64,000 bases of DNA from Burkholderiales bacterium (GCA_003963075.1 RXJV01000036.1:1-64000), one strand, 5' to 3'; counted from the stretch's first letter, positions 9,673 to 19,616 are shown. Notes: generated from the letters alone by a model not told the origin. Made by a program: numbers and translations.

Positions 9673-12069
9673 ATGCCCCTGCCCCGTCTGCGCCGTGTCG
9701 AGCTCGCCGTCGCGGCCTTGGGCATCGCCGTGCTGGCGCTGGACCTCGCCTTCCCGTTGCCGCAGCCTGCCAGCGACGCCCCCACGCTGACCGTGCTCGC
9801 CGCCGACGGCACGCCGCTGCGCAGCTGGGCCAGCGAAGACGGCGCGCAGCGCCAGCCCACCACGCCCGAGGCGGTGTCGCCGCGCTATCTGCAGGCGCTG
9901 CTGCATTACGAGGACAGCTGGTTCCGCTGGCACCCCGGCGTGAACCCCGTGGCGCTGGCGCGCGCGGCCTGGCAGTGGGCGCGGCATGGGCACATCGTGT
10001 CGGGCGGGTCCACGCTGACGATGCAGGTCGCGCGCCTGGTGGACGAGAAGGCCGCCGGCCGCAGCCTGGCCGCCAAGCTGCGCCAGATCGCCCGCGCGCT
10101 GCAGCTGGAGCTGCACTGCAGCAAGCGCGAGATCCTGACGCTCTACCTCAACCTCGCGCCCATGGGAGGGCCGCTGGAGGGCGTGGAGACGGCCAGCCGC
10201 GCCTACCTCGGCAAGCCCGCGGCCGAGCTCTCGGCTGCCGAGGCCGCGCTGCTGGTGGCGCTGCCGCAGTCGCCCACCCGGCTGCGCCCGGACCGCGCGG
10301 TGCAGGCCGCGCAGGCCGCGCGCGACAAGGTGCTGACCCGCATGCAGACCCTGGGCGTGTGGCCCGCCGCCGAGGTGGCCGATGCCAAGCTGGAGCGCGT
10401 GTTCGCGCCGCCGCTGCGCGCGCGCTGGCTGGCGCCGCTGGCGGCCGAGCGGCTGCGCCAGCAGGCCCGCCGCGAGGGCCGGCGCGAGGCCGTCATCCAG
10501 ACCACGCTCGACGCCGGCCTGCAGGCCCGGCTGGAGCAGCTGCTGGCCGACCGGCTCAACACCCTGCCCGAGGCCAACTCGATGGCGGCGCTGGTGGTGG
10601 ACAACCGCACGCTGGAGGTGCGCGGCTACGTCGGCTCGGCCGACTTCAGCGATCCGCGCCGCGGCGCCCATGTGGACATGGTGCGCGCCCAGCGCTCGCC
10701 GGGGTCCACGCTCAAGCCCTTCCTGTACGGCATGGCGCTGGACGAGGGCCTGATCCACTCCGAAAGCCTGCTGATCGACGCGCCGCAGAACTTCGGCGGC
10801 TACGCGCCGGGCAACTTCCAGGCGGACTTCTCCGGGCCAGTCAGCGTGAGCGAAGCGCTGCAGCGCTCGCTCAACGTGCCTGCCGTGGACCTGCTGGACC
10901 GCCTGGGCCCCGAGCGCTTTGCCGGCCGGCTGCGCCACGCCGGCCTGCGGCTGCGCATGCCCGCCAACGCGGCGCCCAACCTCAGCCTCATCCTCGGCGG
11001 CGGCAGCACCTCGCTGGAGGAGCTGGTCGGCGCCTACACGGCGCTGGCGCGCGGCGGCCTGGCCGGGCGGCCGCGGCTCACGCCCGGCGCGGCCCCGCAC
11101 GAGGTGCGACTGATGAGCGAGGGCGCCGCCTTCATCGTGCGCGAGATCCTGGAAAACGGCGGCCGCCCGGGCAACCCGTTTCGTGAGAGCAACCAGCGCG
11201 TGGCCTGGAAGACCGGCACCAGCTTCGGCTTTCGCGACGCCTGGGCGCTGGGCGTGACCGACCGCTACACGGTCGGCGTGTGGGTGGGCCGGCCGGACGG
11301 CACGCCCAACCCCGGCCACTTCGGCGCTAACACCTCGGCCCCGCTGCTGCGCGACCTGGCCGCCGCCCTCGGCCCGGACGAGGCCCGCCAGCAGCTCGCC
11401 CCGCGCCGCCAGCCCGACAGCGTGCGCGCCTTGCCCATCTGCTGGCCGCTGGGCCGGGCCGAGGCCGCCACCCCGACGGCCCAATGCCTACAGCGCCGCA
11501 GCGCCTGGACGCTGGACGGCGCCGTGCCGCCCACGCTGCCGGACCGGCTGCAGCCCGGCAGCCTGGTCGAGACCGCCTGGACCCAGGGCGGCCACCGGGT
11601 GCGGCCCGACTGCGCGCCCGATGCCACACGGGCCGAGCTGGTGCGCTGGCCCACGCTGCTGGGCCCCTTCCTGGACGCCGCGCGGCTCGACCCGCTGGCC
11701 CGCCTGCCCTGGGCGCCGGGCTGCGCGCCCCGCAGCCCAGCGGCGCAGGCGCTGCGCATCGTCGGCCTGGAGCCCGGCACCGTGCTGCGGCCCGCGCCCG
11801 GCCGGCGCGACGTGACGCTGCGTTTGCAGGCCATTGGCGCCCAGCAGGGCGTCAATTGGCTGCTCGACGGCCAGCTCGTCGGCAGTGACCTGGGCAACTC
11901 GCAGACCCTGACCCTGCGCGCGCCCGGCAGCCATGCCCTGACGGCCATGGACGGCCGCGGCCGCTGGGCACGCGTCGGCTTCGAGCTGCAGGCCGAGGCG
12001 CCGGCGCGCGCAGGCAAAGGCGCCGACGATCCGGCCGTGACGAGCGCCAGCCCCAGCGCTCTTCGCTAA
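9673..12069 (+). CDS. pbpC: Penicillin-binding protein 1C
   Basis: Transglycosylase motifs EDSWFRWHPGVNP, SGGSTLTMQVARL; transpeptidase RSPGSTLKPFLYG and WKTGTSFGFRDAW; PbpC-type C-terminal extension. Confidence 0.92.
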   Translation: MPLPRLRRVELAVAALGIAVLALDLAFPLPQPASDAPTLTVLAADGTPLRSWASEDGAQRQPTTPEAVSPRYLQALLHYEDSWFRWHPGVNPVALARAAWQWARHGHIVSGGSTLTMQVARLVDEKAAGRSLAAKLRQIARALQLELHCSKREILTLYLNLAPMGGPLEGVETASRAYLGKPAAELSAAEAALLVALPQSPTRLRPDRAVQAAQAARDKVLTRMQTLGVWPAAEVADAKLERVFAPPLRARWLAPLAAERLRQQARREGRREAVIQTTLDAGLQARLEQLLADRLNTLPEANSMAALVVDNRTLEVRGYVGSADFSDPRRGAHVDMVRAQRSPGSTLKPFLYGMALDEGLIHSESLLIDAPQNFGGYAPGNFQADFSGPVSVSEALQRSLNVPAVDLLDRLGPERFAGRLRHAGLRLRMPANAAPNLSLILGGGSTSLEELVGAYTALARGGLAGRPRLTPGAAPHEVRLMSEGAAFIVREILENGGRPGNPFRESNQRVAWKTGTSFGFRDAWALGVTDRYTVGVWVGRPDGTPNPGHFGANTSAPLLRDLAAALGPDEARQQLAPRRQPDSVRALPICWPLGRAEAATPTAQCLQRRSAWTLDGAVPPTLPDRLQPGSLVETAWTQGGHRVRPDCAPDATRAELVRWPTLLGPFLDAARLDPLARLPWAPGCAPRSPAAQALRIVGLEPGTVLRPAPGRRDVTLRLQAIGAQQGVNWLLDGQLVGSDLGNSQTLTLRAPGSHALTAMDGRGRWARVGFELQAEAPARAGKGADDPAVTSASPSALR

Positions 12070-12123
12070 GCTGCCATCTCCGTGCCCGAGGATGCGGCAT
12101 CCGCTGCACTCGTGGCCTGCCCG

Positions 12124-13176
12124 ATGATGATTGAGCTGTTGATTTGTATCCTGGCCGCCGCGCTCGGCGTGGTGTTTGTCGGCCTGCTGTGGTGGGGGCG
12201 TCGCCGCCAGCAGCGCGTTCGCGAGGCCGCCGCGCAGCGCGAGGCCCAGCGCGCGATGCTGGAGCAGGCCGAGCATGTGGCGCGCGCCCAGCGCCTCGCC
12301 GCTGAAGCCGAACAGCAGGCCCGCGAACAGGCCGAGCGCGACGCCGCCGCGCGGGCGGCACGCCAGGCCGCTGAAGCCGAGCGGGCACGCGTTGCGGCGG
12401 AGCGCGCAGCCCGTGAGCAAGCGGAACGGGAAGCCGCCGAGCGGGCGCGCCTGGCCGCCGAGGCCCGGGCCGAAGCCGAGCGCCTGGCCCGGGAACGCGC
12501 CGAGCAAGCGGCCGAGCAGGCGGCCCGTGAGGCGGCCGAAGCCGCCGAGGCCGCAGCCCGCCAGCGGGCCGAACGCGAAGCCGCGGAACAGGCCCGTCTG
12601 GCCGCTGAGGCCGCTGAGGCCGCCGAGGCCGCCGCCCGCGCCGACGCCGAACGCGCGGCACAGCAACGCGCGGAGCAGGAACGGGCAGAACAGGAACGGG
12701 CCGAGCAGGCCGCGGCAGCGCAACGTGCCGAGGCCGAACGCCAGGCGCGTGAACAGGCCGAACAACAAGCCGCCGCCGCGGCCCGCGAGCTGCGCGCCGA
12801 TGAAACCCTGGTGCTGGTGGCCGATGATTCCAAGATCGTGCGCGTCAAGCTCAGCCGGCTGCTCGCCACGCGCAGCTACCGCATCGCGCTGGCCGAGAGC
12901 GGCGAGCAGGCGCTGGAACTGATCGCCGCCGAACGCCCCCACGTGCTGATCACCGACGTCGAGATGCCCGGCATCGATGGCTTCGAGCTGACCCGGCAGG
13001 TGCGCGCCAACCCGGCCACGGCCACGCTGCCGGTGCTGATGATCACGTCCTCCGACGACCGCCAGCAGGCCGCCGCCGACGCCGGCGTCACCCAGCTGCT
13101 CGGCAAGCCCTTCTCGGAGGACGCGCTGCTGGCCGCCATCGAGCAGGCACGCCTGACGGTGCGCGTGCCGATCTAG
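12124..13176 (+). CDS. Membrane-anchored Ala/Glu/Arg-rich coiled-coil protein with C-terminal receiver (REC) domain
   Basis: MMIELLICILAAALGVVFVGLLWW TM; ~190 aa of EAERAARE-type repeat; then LVLVADDSKIVRVKLSRLL...VLITDVEMPGIDGFELTRQVR...PVLMITSSDD...LLGKPF. Earlier GTG start at 12082 possible. Confidence 0.85.
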   Translation: MMIELLICILAAALGVVFVGLLWWGRRRQQRVREAAAQREAQRAMLEQAEHVARAQRLAAEAEQQAREQAERDAAARAARQAAEAERARVAAERAAREQAEREAAERARLAAEARAEAERLARERAEQAAEQAAREAAEAAEAAARQRAEREAAEQARLAAEAAEAAEAAARADAERAAQQRAEQERAEQERAEQAAAAQRAEAERQAREQAEQQAAAAARELRADETLVLVADDSKIVRVKLSRLLATRSYRIALAESGEQALELIAAERPHVLITDVEMPGIDGFELTRQVRANPATATLPVLMITSSDDRQQAAADAGVTQLLGKPFSEDALLAAIEQARLTVRVPI

Positions 13177-13216
13177 GGCCTGTCAACACGACGGCAGCAG
13201 GCCCCAGGCCCCGAGC

Positions 13217-13867
13217 TCACTGGCCCTGCAGGGTCTGGCGGTAGCGCTGGCCCCGGAAGCGCAGCACCAGCTCGCGCGGGCGGATCTGCTCCAGCACCAG
13301 CTCGCCGCCGAGGCTCGCGCCCTCGCGCATGACCTCGCCGTTGACGATGACGAAGCGGCTGGCCGCGTCGTCCGAATAGACCGAACCGCTGATCGCCAGC
13401 CGTGGCAGCTCGCGGCGCGTGCTCTCGGGCAGTTCGGCCAGCCGCGGGATGCGGGCGTCCGGTGCCGGGGCCACGGCGGCCGCTGGCGGCACCGGCGGCA
13501 GATAGGGCGAGGCGGACGCCGCCGGCGCGGGCTGGGGCACGGCAGCCGGCGCGACGGGTGCGGTGGGCGCCGCCGCAGTGACCGACCGCGGCGGCAGCGG
13601 CGGCACCTGGGGTGGCACCGCGGCGACGGGCGCGGCCGGGGGCGTTGGCGCGGCGCTGTCCGGCGGGCCGCTGGCCCACCAGCTGCCGGCCCCGAGGCCG
13701 GCCAGCAGCAGCAGGCCAGCACCGGCCCAGGGCAGCCAGCGGCGCGGGCCGGTGCCTGCCGCGGGCGCGCTGCCGGGCAGCGGCTGGGCATGCAGACCGG
13801 GCACCTGGCCGCGCTCGCGTTCGCGGTCGGCTTCGGCACGGCGCAGGGCGTCGAGGATGTAGGACAT
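13217..13867 (-). CDS. gspB: General secretion pathway protein B (GspB)
   Basis: MSYILDALRRAEADRERERGQVPGLHAQ N-terminus, Pro/Ala linker, C-terminal LPRLAISGSVYSDDAASRFVIVNGEVMREG typical of GspB. Confidence 0.85.
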   Translation of the reverse strand: MSYILDALRRAEADRERERGQVPGLHAQPLPGSAPAAGTGPRRWLPWAGAGLLLLAGLGAGSWWASGPPDSAAPTPPAAPVAAVPPQVPPLPPRSVTAAAPTAPVAPAAVPQPAPAASASPYLPPVPPAAAVAPAPDARIPRLAELPESTRRELPRLAISGSVYSDDAASRFVIVNGEVMREGASLGGELVLEQIRPRELVLRFRGQRYRQTLQGQ

Positions 13868-13873
13868 GGCGGT

Positions 13874-15553
13874 TCAGTCGGTCGATCGGGGGTCCAGCCG
13901 CGGCTCGGCAATGCCGGCTGCGCGGTTGACCTGCATCAGCGTGATGGGGCCGAGCCGGCCGTCCGGCTGCAGGCCCTGGCTGGCCTGGAAGGCCTGCAGC
14001 TGGCGCGTCAGCTCGGGCCAGCCGGGCGTGGCGCTGACCGGCACGGTGGGCGCCGCCGAGCCGGGCAGGCGGGCGAGCTGCGCGGCCAGCCAGTCGTGCA
14101 GCGGCGCGCTGTTGTCGGCGCGGCCAACATAGCCCGGTGGCACGCGCCACAGGGTCGTGAACTCACCCCGCCACACGGCCGCCAGCTCGGTCAGCCCCAC
14201 CGCGCGCGGCACGCCGTCCACCAGCAGCGTGGCCTGCTGTGGGTCCAGCCCCACGAGCGCGGCGAGTGCCGGCGGCTGACCCGGGCGGCGCAGCGTCAGC
14301 AGCACCGGCCGGTCGATCAGCCGGATCAGCGACAGGCTGCCGTTGCTGCTGCGGTGGCAGGCCAGGCCCTGGCGCGCGGCCGTCGCGCAGGGGTCGGCCT
14401 GGGGCGGCAAGGGCAGGCCCCAGCGCTGGGCCAGCCCGGCCCAGGCATCGGCGTCGCGTGGCGTCCAATCGGCCAGACGCAGCGGCGCCGCGGCGGGCCG
14501 TGTCGCCGGGCTGCTGCTCGCGGCCGACGCCTGCGGCAGCGCCTCTGACGCGGCGCGGGCCGTGGGTGCCGGTGAAGACGCGGCCGGCGCCGGCGACGCC
14601 GCCCGGCCGCTGCGCCCGGCCTGCGACTGCTGCTGCAGCGCCCAGGCCAGGCCGGCGCCGGCGACGGCTGCGGCCAGCAGCAGCAGGCCGATGCCGACCG
14701 GGTCGCGCCGGCGCTGGCGGCGGCGCAGGACGGGCTGGGGCGGGGCATCGAACACCTCGGCCGCGGCGCGCTGCACGATGGCCGGCGTGACCTGGGCCTG
14801 GCCGGTGGCATAACCACCCAGCAGAGCGCGGTCGCAGAGCAGATTGATGCGGCGCGGCACGCCGCGGGTGAGCTGGTGGATCAGGTGCAGGGCCTTGCGG
14901 TCAAACGGCGAGGCGCCGTTGAGGCCGGCCACCTTGAGCCGGTGGCCGATGTACTGCGCCGTCTCGGCCTCGGACAGCGCACCGAGATGAAAGCGCGCAA
15001 TCACACGCTGCGCCAGCTGCTCCAGCTCCGGCCGGGCCAGCATGCCGCGCAGCTCGGGCTGGCCGATCAGCACCACCTGCAGCAGCTTGCGCGTCGCGGT
15101 TTCGAGGTTGGTCAGCAGGCGCAGCTGCTCCAGCACGTCGGCCGACAGGTTCTGGGCCTCGTCGATGATCAGCACGTTGTTGCGGCCCGCCGCGTGCTGG
15201 GCCAGCAGGAAGGCGTTCAGCGGGTCGACAAAGTCCTTGACCGTGCGCGCCCCCGCCGGCACCGGCACGTGGAACTCGTCGCAGACGGCCTGCAGCAGCT
15301 CCGGCACGGTGAGCTTGGGGTTGAAGATGTAGGCGACGTTGCAGTTCGTCGGGATCTGCTCCAGGAAGCAGCGGCAGACGGTGGTCTTGCCAGCGCCGAT
15401 CTCGCCGGTGAGCAGCACGAAACCGCCGCCGCCGTCCAGGCCGTACAGCAGATGGGCCAGCGCCTCGCGGTGGCGCTCGCTCATGAAGAGGTAGTGCGGG
15501 TCCGGCGCGATCGAGAACGGCGCTTGTTTCAAGCCGAAGAAGGGCGCGTACAT
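13874..15553 (-). CDS. ExeA/GspA-like AAA ATPase with C-terminal peptidoglycan-binding region
   Basis: MYAPFFGLKQAPFSIAPDPHYLFMSERHREALAHLLYGL, LLTGEIGAGKTTVCR Walker A, NVLIIDEAQNL Walker B; C-terminal LQAFQASQGLQPDGRLGPITLMQVNR peptidoglycan-binding-like. Confidence 0.9.
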   Translation of the reverse strand: MYAPFFGLKQAPFSIAPDPHYLFMSERHREALAHLLYGLDGGGGFVLLTGEIGAGKTTVCRCFLEQIPTNCNVAYIFNPKLTVPELLQAVCDEFHVPVPAGARTVKDFVDPLNAFLLAQHAAGRNNVLIIDEAQNLSADVLEQLRLLTNLETATRKLLQVVLIGQPELRGMLARPELEQLAQRVIARFHLGALSEAETAQYIGHRLKVAGLNGASPFDRKALHLIHQLTRGVPRRINLLCDRALLGGYATGQAQVTPAIVQRAAAEVFDAPPQPVLRRRQRRRDPVGIGLLLLAAAVAGAGLAWALQQQSQAGRSGRAASPAPAASSPAPTARAASEALPQASAASSSPATRPAAAPLRLADWTPRDADAWAGLAQRWGLPLPPQADPCATAARQGLACHRSSNGSLSLIRLIDRPVLLTLRRPGQPPALAALVGLDPQQATLLVDGVPRAVGLTELAAVWRGEFTTLWRVPPGYVGRADNSAPLHDWLAAQLARLPGSAAPTVPVSATPGWPELTRQLQAFQASQGLQPDGRLGPITLMQVNRAAGIAEPRLDPRSTD

Positions 15554-15610
15554 GGGGCGGCAGGATAACCAGTGCCATGCCCGCGCCGCGCCCGGGGCCG
15601 CCGCCGATGT

Positions 15611-16270
15611 TCAGCGCGGCAACGCCAGCCGTGCCGACAGGGCCGAGCCGCGCGCCCGCAGGAAGGCCTTGAGCCGGTCGGCGTAGTCCGTCGTCACCGC
15701 GTCGCGCACCGAGGGCCTCGCCGACAACGCGGTGCGCCAGGCCTGCACCCGCGGCAGGCCGTCGAACAGGCCGTCCTCCGGGATCACGTCGAAGTAGCGG
15801 AACACCGGGCCGAAGACCGCGTCCACCAGGCCGAAGCGCGCGCCTGCAAACCAGGGGCCGTCGCCCAGCACCGCGTCCAGCTGCTCGAAGCGCGCCCGCA
15901 GCGCAGCTTGGGCCCGTGCCAGCGCTGCCGCGTCGGCCGCGTTGTAGAGCGCCGCGACGCCGTTCAGCACGGCCGAGCCGAACTCCATCCAGGCCCGCTC
16001 GCGCGCCCGGGCCAGCGGGTCGGCCGGGTGCAGGCGCGGCGGCTGGGTCTCGTCCAGGTACTCGCAGATGACGGCCGATTCGAACAGCGCCTCGCCGTCC
16101 ACCACCAGCACCGGCGTCTTGCCCAGCGGCGACAGGCGCAGGAACCAGTCGGGCTTGTGCGCCAGGTCCACATCCACGCGCTCGAAGGCCACGCCCTTTT
16201 CCGCCAGCACGATGGCCGCCCGCTGCACATAGGGGCAGAGGGCATGGCTGACCAGCAGCAGCCCGCTCAC
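15611..16270 (-). CDS. Glutathione S-transferase family protein
   Basis: SHALCPYVQRAAIVLAEKGVAFERVDVDLAHKPDWFLRLSPLGKTPVLVVDGEALFESAVICEYLDE. Confidence 0.9.
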   Translation of the reverse strand: MSGLLLVSHALCPYVQRAAIVLAEKGVAFERVDVDLAHKPDWFLRLSPLGKTPVLVVDGEALFESAVICEYLDETQPPRLHPADPLARARERAWMEFGSAVLNGVAALYNAADAAALARAQAALRARFEQLDAVLGDGPWFAGARFGLVDAVFGPVFRYFDVIPEDGLFDGLPRVQAWRTALSARPSVRDAVTTDYADRLKAFLRARGSALSARLALPR

Positions 16271-16677
16271 GCGCCACCCCAGGTGAAGCGCGCGCTGCGC
16301 CGCAGCGCGCCGGCGCCGTCACCGGCCAGCCACAGCACGAGGGACGCCGCCGCGAGAAACGCCGGGTACTCCCAGCCGCCGCCCGGCGCGGTGAACACCC
16401 AGCCATTGGGCGCATGCACCCAGGCCGCGCCGAGCAGCACCGGCGCGAGCGCCAGCGCCACCTGGCGCGGGTAGACGCCCAGCAGCAGCATCGCGCCGCC
16501 CAGCGCCTCGGCCGCCAACACGGCATAGGCCAGCGCAGCGGGCAGGCCGTGGCTTTCGAAGAACTGCGCGGTGCCGGGCAGCGTGAACACGAAAAGCTTG
16601 AGCCCCGCGTGCGCGAGGTACATCAGCCCGAGGGACAGGCGCAGCAGCAGCAGGCCGAGGGCGGTCGAGGACGGCAT
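16267..16677 (-). CDS. DoxX family membrane protein
   Basis: LLLLRLSLGLMYLAHAGLKLFVFTLPGTAQFFESHGLPAALAYAVLAAEALGGAMLLLGVYPR: DoxX pattern; overlaps GST start by 4 nt. Confidence 0.85.
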   Translation of the reverse strand: MPSSTALGLLLLRLSLGLMYLAHAGLKLFVFTLPGTAQFFESHGLPAALAYAVLAAEALGGAMLLLGVYPRQVALALAPVLLGAAWVHAPNGWVFTAPGGGWEYPAFLAAASLVLWLAGDGAGALRRSARFTWGGA

Positions 16678-16768
16678 GGAGCATCTCCAAAGCGGGTGGG
16701 AAGGCACGCACTCTAGGTAGGCATGCCGCGCATGAAAATGCGCAATCCGATCAAGCCTGATTGCAGCC

Positions 16769-17641
16769 ATGCAATACGACATCACCCCCGCCGACCTGGG
16801 CCTGGTGCTGGCCCTGCACCGCGCCGGCACGCTGGCGGCCGCGGGTGAGCGCCTGGGCGTCAACGCGTCCACGGTGTTCCGCATGCTGCAGCGGCTGGAG
16901 CGCGGCCTGGGGCAGGCACTGTTCGAGCGCGGCCGCCGCGGCTACCGGGCGCTGGAGCTGGCCCGCGCGCTGGCCACCCAGGCCGAGCAGGTGGAAGCCG
17001 CGCTGGAGGCCGCCCGCGCCGCCGCTCAGACCCAGCCCGGCCAGGCCGCCGGCACGGTGCGCCTCACGACCACCGACACCCTGCTGCACGGCCTGCTGGC
17101 GCCCGCGCTGGCGGCCCTGCACCGCGCGCAGCCGCGGCTGCAGTTCGAGCTGCACACCGGCAACGAGCTGGCCAGCCTGACGCGGCGCGACGCCGACATC
17201 GCGCTGCGCGCCACCCACAAGCCGCCGGAGCACCTGATCGGCCGGCGCATCGGCCCCATCCGCGTGGCGCTGTATGCCGCACGGGCCAGTGCCATCCGCC
17301 ACTGGCACCAGGTGGAGGCCGGCGAGGCGGCCTGGGTGGCGCCGGACGACGGCCTGCCCGACCACCCCTCGGTGCGCTGGCGGCAGCGCCACTTCCCGAC
17401 GCTGCAGCCGGCCTTCCGCACCGGCAGCGTGCAGAGCGTGGCGGAGCTCGTCGCGCAAGGCCTGGGCGTGGGCGTGCTGCCGCTGTTCCTGGCCGAGCCG
17501 CGCCACAAGCTGCGCCGGCTGACCGAGCCGCTGGACGAGGCCGAGACCGACCTCTGGCTGCTGACCCACCCCGAGACGCGCCACCTGCAGCGCGTCCACA
17601 CCGTGTGGGCCCACCTGGCCGGAGCGCTCAGCCTGGCGTGA
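16769..17641 (+). CDS. LysR family transcriptional regulator
   Basis: N-terminal HTH ALHRAGTLAAAGERLGVNASTVFRMLQRLERGLGQALFERGRRGY; substrate-binding domain follows. Confidence 0.85.
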   Translation: MQYDITPADLGLVLALHRAGTLAAAGERLGVNASTVFRMLQRLERGLGQALFERGRRGYRALELARALATQAEQVEAALEAARAAAQTQPGQAAGTVRLTTTDTLLHGLLAPALAALHRAQPRLQFELHTGNELASLTRRDADIALRATHKPPEHLIGRRIGPIRVALYAARASAIRHWHQVEAGEAAWVAPDDGLPDHPSVRWRQRHFPTLQPAFRTGSVQSVAELVAQGLGVGVLPLFLAEPRHKLRRLTEPLDEAETDLWLLTHPETRHLQRVHTVWAHLAGALSLA

Positions 17642-18536
17642 CGGCGTCCCAGGGCGCGCCGTCGAAGCGAGCAGCCAGGAAGTCCAGCAGCAGGCGCAGC
17701 GCCAGCGGCTGGTGCTGGCGCGACAGGTAGACGGCATGCACCCCCAGCGGCTCGGGCTCGTGGTCGGGCAGCACCGCCACGAGCCGGCCGGCGCGCAGGT
17801 CCTCGCCGACGAAATAGGTCGGCAGCACCGCCAGCCCGCCGCCCGCCAGCACCGCGCTGCGCAGCGTCGCCGCGTCGTTGGTGGACAGCGCGTCGGTGAT
17901 CGGCAGCTCTACCAGCTCGCCCGCGTGCCGGAAGCGGTACTGCGCCGCGCTGACATAGGCATGCGCCAGGCAGCGGTGCTGCGCCAGGTCCGCCAGCGTC
18001 TGCGGCATGCCGTGGGCGGCTAGGTAGGCGGGCGCGGCGCACAGCACCGAGCGGCAGGTGGCCAGCGGCCGCGTGATCAGCGTGGGCTCCAGCGTGTTGG
18101 TGATGCGCACGGCCAGGTCGATGCGCTCGGCGGTGAGGTCCACGCTGCGGTCGGCCACCATCAGCGTGAAGGCCACGCGCGGGTGCTGACGCTGGAAGTC
18201 CATCAAGGCCGGGGCGAGCTGGGTGTCCGCGAACGACGGCGAGCAGGTGATGCGCAGCCGGCCCGACGGCTCGCGGTGGGCGCGGCCGGCGCGTTCCTCC
18301 ACATCGGCGCTCAGGTCCAGCAGCTGGCGGCAGCTGGCCAGCGCCGCCTCGCCGGCTTCGGTCAGGCTGAGCCGCCGCGTCGTGCGGTGCAGCAGCCGCG
18401 TGCCCAGCCAGGCCTCCATCGCGGCCAGGTAGCGGCTGACCATGGCCGTGGACATGTCCAGCCGCTCGGCGGCGAGCGTCTGGCTGCCCTGCTCGACGAC
18501 CGTGACGAAGACGCGGGTGGCGGCCAGCCGGTCCAT
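17628..18536 (-). CDS. LysR family transcriptional regulator
   Basis: MDRLAATRVFVTVVEQGSQTLAAERLDMSTAMVSRYLAAMEAWLGTRLLHRTTRRLSLTEAG. Confidence 0.92.
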   Translation of the reverse strand: MDRLAATRVFVTVVEQGSQTLAAERLDMSTAMVSRYLAAMEAWLGTRLLHRTTRRLSLTEAGEAALASCRQLLDLSADVEERAGRAHREPSGRLRITCSPSFADTQLAPALMDFQRQHPRVAFTLMVADRSVDLTAERIDLAVRITNTLEPTLITRPLATCRSVLCAAPAYLAAHGMPQTLADLAQHRCLAHAYVSAAQYRFRHAGELVELPITDALSTNDAATLRSAVLAGGGLAVLPTYFVGEDLRAGRLVAVLPDHEPEPLGVHAVYLSRQHQPLALRLLLDFLAARFDGAPWDAVTPG

Positions 18537-18642
18537 GGTTTACGACGATTAATGCAATAAATATTCGACGGAGTTGAACTTTATCAACCGAAACGCGGCC
18601 AATACAGTGCCAGGCATCGATTCACCCCCTTTGGAGACCCGC

Positions 18643-19536
18643 ATGAACCGCTTCCTGCCCCGCCTGCTGAACCGCCTGCTCGCCCCCGCCCTGGCGCTGG
18701 GCGTGGTGGCCACGGCCGCCGCCCAGGCCCCCGCCAGCCCGCTGACCGTCAAGGTCATCAACGCCGACGCCGGCAGCTTCCACGTCAACGCCGTGCTCGT
18801 GACCGGCAAGACCGAGGCCGTCGTCATCGACAGCGGCTTCACCCGCGCCGACGCGCTGCGCATCGCGGCCCAGGTGCTGGACAGCGGCAAGACGCTGAAG
18901 ACCATCTTCATCAGCAATGCCGACCCCGACTTCTACTTCGGCGCCGAAGTGCTGAAGGGCCTGTTCCCGCAGGCCCAGCTGCTGACCTCGCCGGCGGTGC
19001 GCGACAAGATCCAGGCCAAGATGGCCGGCAAGGTGGCGTTCTGGGGCCCCAAGATGGGCACCAACGGCCCGCGCCAGCCGCTGCTGCCGGACGCCCTGAC
19101 CGGCAGCACGCTGAGCGTCGACGGCGAGGCCATCGAGCTGCGCGGCACCACCGGCCTGCTCGCCCACCGGCCATGGATGTACATCCCGTCCAGCCGCGCC
19201 ATCGTGGGCAATATCGCCATCGTCGGCAATCTGCATGTGTGGACGGCCGACACGCAACAGCCCGCCGAGCGGGAAGCCTGGCGCGCCCAGCTGGCCGAGA
19301 TGCTCGCGCTGCAGCCCGCCCTCGTCGTGCCCGGCCACATGGCCGCCGGCACCGCGCTGGACGCCAGCAGCATCCGCTACACGCTGGACTACCTGACCCG
19401 CTTCGAAGCCGAGCTCCCCAAGGCCGCCAACGCCGTGGCGCTGATCGCCACCCTGCAGCAGGCCTACCCGCAGGCCGGCCTGGGCATCGCGCTGGACATC
19501 GGCGCCAAGGTGAACAAGGGCGAAATGGCCTGGTGA
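18643..19536 (+). CDS. MBL-fold metallo-hydrolase, secreted
   Basis: Signal peptide; NAVLVTGKTEAVVIDSGFTRADALRIAAQVLDSGKTLKTIFISNADPDFYFGAEVL (variant of HxHxDH); VVPGHMA. Start trimmed. Confidence 0.8.
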   Translation: MNRFLPRLLNRLLAPALALGVVATAAAQAPASPLTVKVINADAGSFHVNAVLVTGKTEAVVIDSGFTRADALRIAAQVLDSGKTLKTIFISNADPDFYFGAEVLKGLFPQAQLLTSPAVRDKIQAKMAGKVAFWGPKMGTNGPRQPLLPDALTGSTLSVDGEAIELRGTTGLLAHRPWMYIPSSRAIVGNIAIVGNLHVWTADTQQPAEREAWRAQLAEMLALQPALVVPGHMAAGTALDASSIRYTLDYLTRFEAELPKAANAVALIATLQQAYPQAGLGIALDIGAKVNKGEMAW

Positions 19537-19616
19537 TGCGGCGGGGCGAGCGCGCGCTGGGGCCGACGGCGGCAGGCGCGCTATCGTTCGCGCATCGCAC
19601 TGCCTGCCCGCTCACC

